A stretch of DNA of 29,826 nucleotides, from positions 246,779 to 276,604 of the forward strand of contig NW_014577289.1 of the NCBI RefSeq assembly GCF_000485595.1, in the 5' to 3' direction. The translations under genes were made by a program, and so were the position numbers. Positions 29,713-29,826 of the stretch are shown here, in pieces. The stretch's first letter is position 1. Each line of letters opens with the position of its first letter. This stretch comes from Priapulus caudatus. Taxonomy: Eukaryota; Priapulida; Priapulimorpha; Priapulimorphida; Priapulidae. Below the pieces are notes generated by a model that was not told the origin of the DNA, made no database searches, and saw only the letters and a program-made list of their open reading frames with translations.

Positions 29713-29826
29713 AATTAGTAGAAAAACCAATTTTCATGCCGCTGGTGGGTGTGGTACGTCAGTGGGGTCATTTGAAAGGCACCCCAAAATTGAGCTAGAT
29801 TAGCTGGAGAGGAAACCCCATGAACC
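29713..29826. other. Window end, unassigned
   Basis: About 110 bp past the second duplicated segment. Nothing recognised. Confidence 0.5.

Noticed and set aside
1-29826. tRNA, rRNA or snRNA genes
   Set aside because: I scanned by eye for a B-box-like GGTTCGA with matching arms and for conserved rRNA blocks and found none. A covariance-model scan would be needed to exclude them.

Overview
The window looks like repeat-rich animal (metazoan) nuclear DNA. The evidence is a degenerate TTAGGG-type block, a decayed Ty3/gypsy (Metaviridae-type) LTR retrotransposon with metazoan-style gag and pol, Helitron ends and a Helitron helicase relic, several minisatellites, and a single-exon-sized secreted-protein frame with a splice acceptor, start context and poly(A) signal. 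No bacterial operon, CRISPR array, rRNA or tRNA gene is visible. A marine or other non-insect invertebrate is my best guess, but the sequence alone does not fix the species. A 10-N run at 11234-11243 marks an assembly gap. Many single-base indels inside repeats suggest either old decay or an imperfect consensus.

Layout. 1-4.4 kb: AT dinucleotides, a degenerate telomere-like array, a GT/GC minisatellite, a CGAAAA array, an AT-rich hairpin, a Helitron 3' end on the minus strand, a CATA microsatellite and a pair of hAT-like ends. 4.7-11.06 kb: one GC-rich Ty3/gypsy relic in plus orientation (gag, protease, RT, RNase H, integrase, C-terminal tail, polypurine tract, 3' LTR). Its gag N-terminus is flipped onto the minus strand, no 5' LTR can be recognised, and pol is broken by stops and frameshifts. 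11.06-15.2 kb: mostly AT-rich sequence without recognisable genes. 15.18-15.88 kb: the best host gene candidate, a 216-codon secreted precursor on the minus strand with prohormone-like cleavage and amidation signals. 15.9-18.4 kb: no recognisable gene.

18.4-25 kb is the most structured part. An inverted repeat encloses one of two 93-bp direct repeats (18.46-19.14 kb). A 27-bp minisatellite follows (19.26-20.40 kb) and keeps a 9-residue repeat frame open on the minus strand. A large imperfect palindrome comes next (21.19-23.95 kb), with complementary 26-bp minisatellites as outer arms. It is bracketed by two related Helitron 3' ends that face outward (20790 on minus, 25023 on plus), and the right one still carries a broken Helitron helicase. 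24.6-29.7 kb holds a 1.75-kb segment present twice in direct orientation, each copy containing the Helitron 3' end, its flank, and a roughly 400-bp inverted-repeat element with a 9-bp direct repeat on each side.

The genes do not form a pathway. The window is a nest of mobile and satellite DNA around one probable secreted peptide or protein gene. The two items most worth follow-up are that precursor gene and the outward-facing Helitron/minisatellite palindrome.
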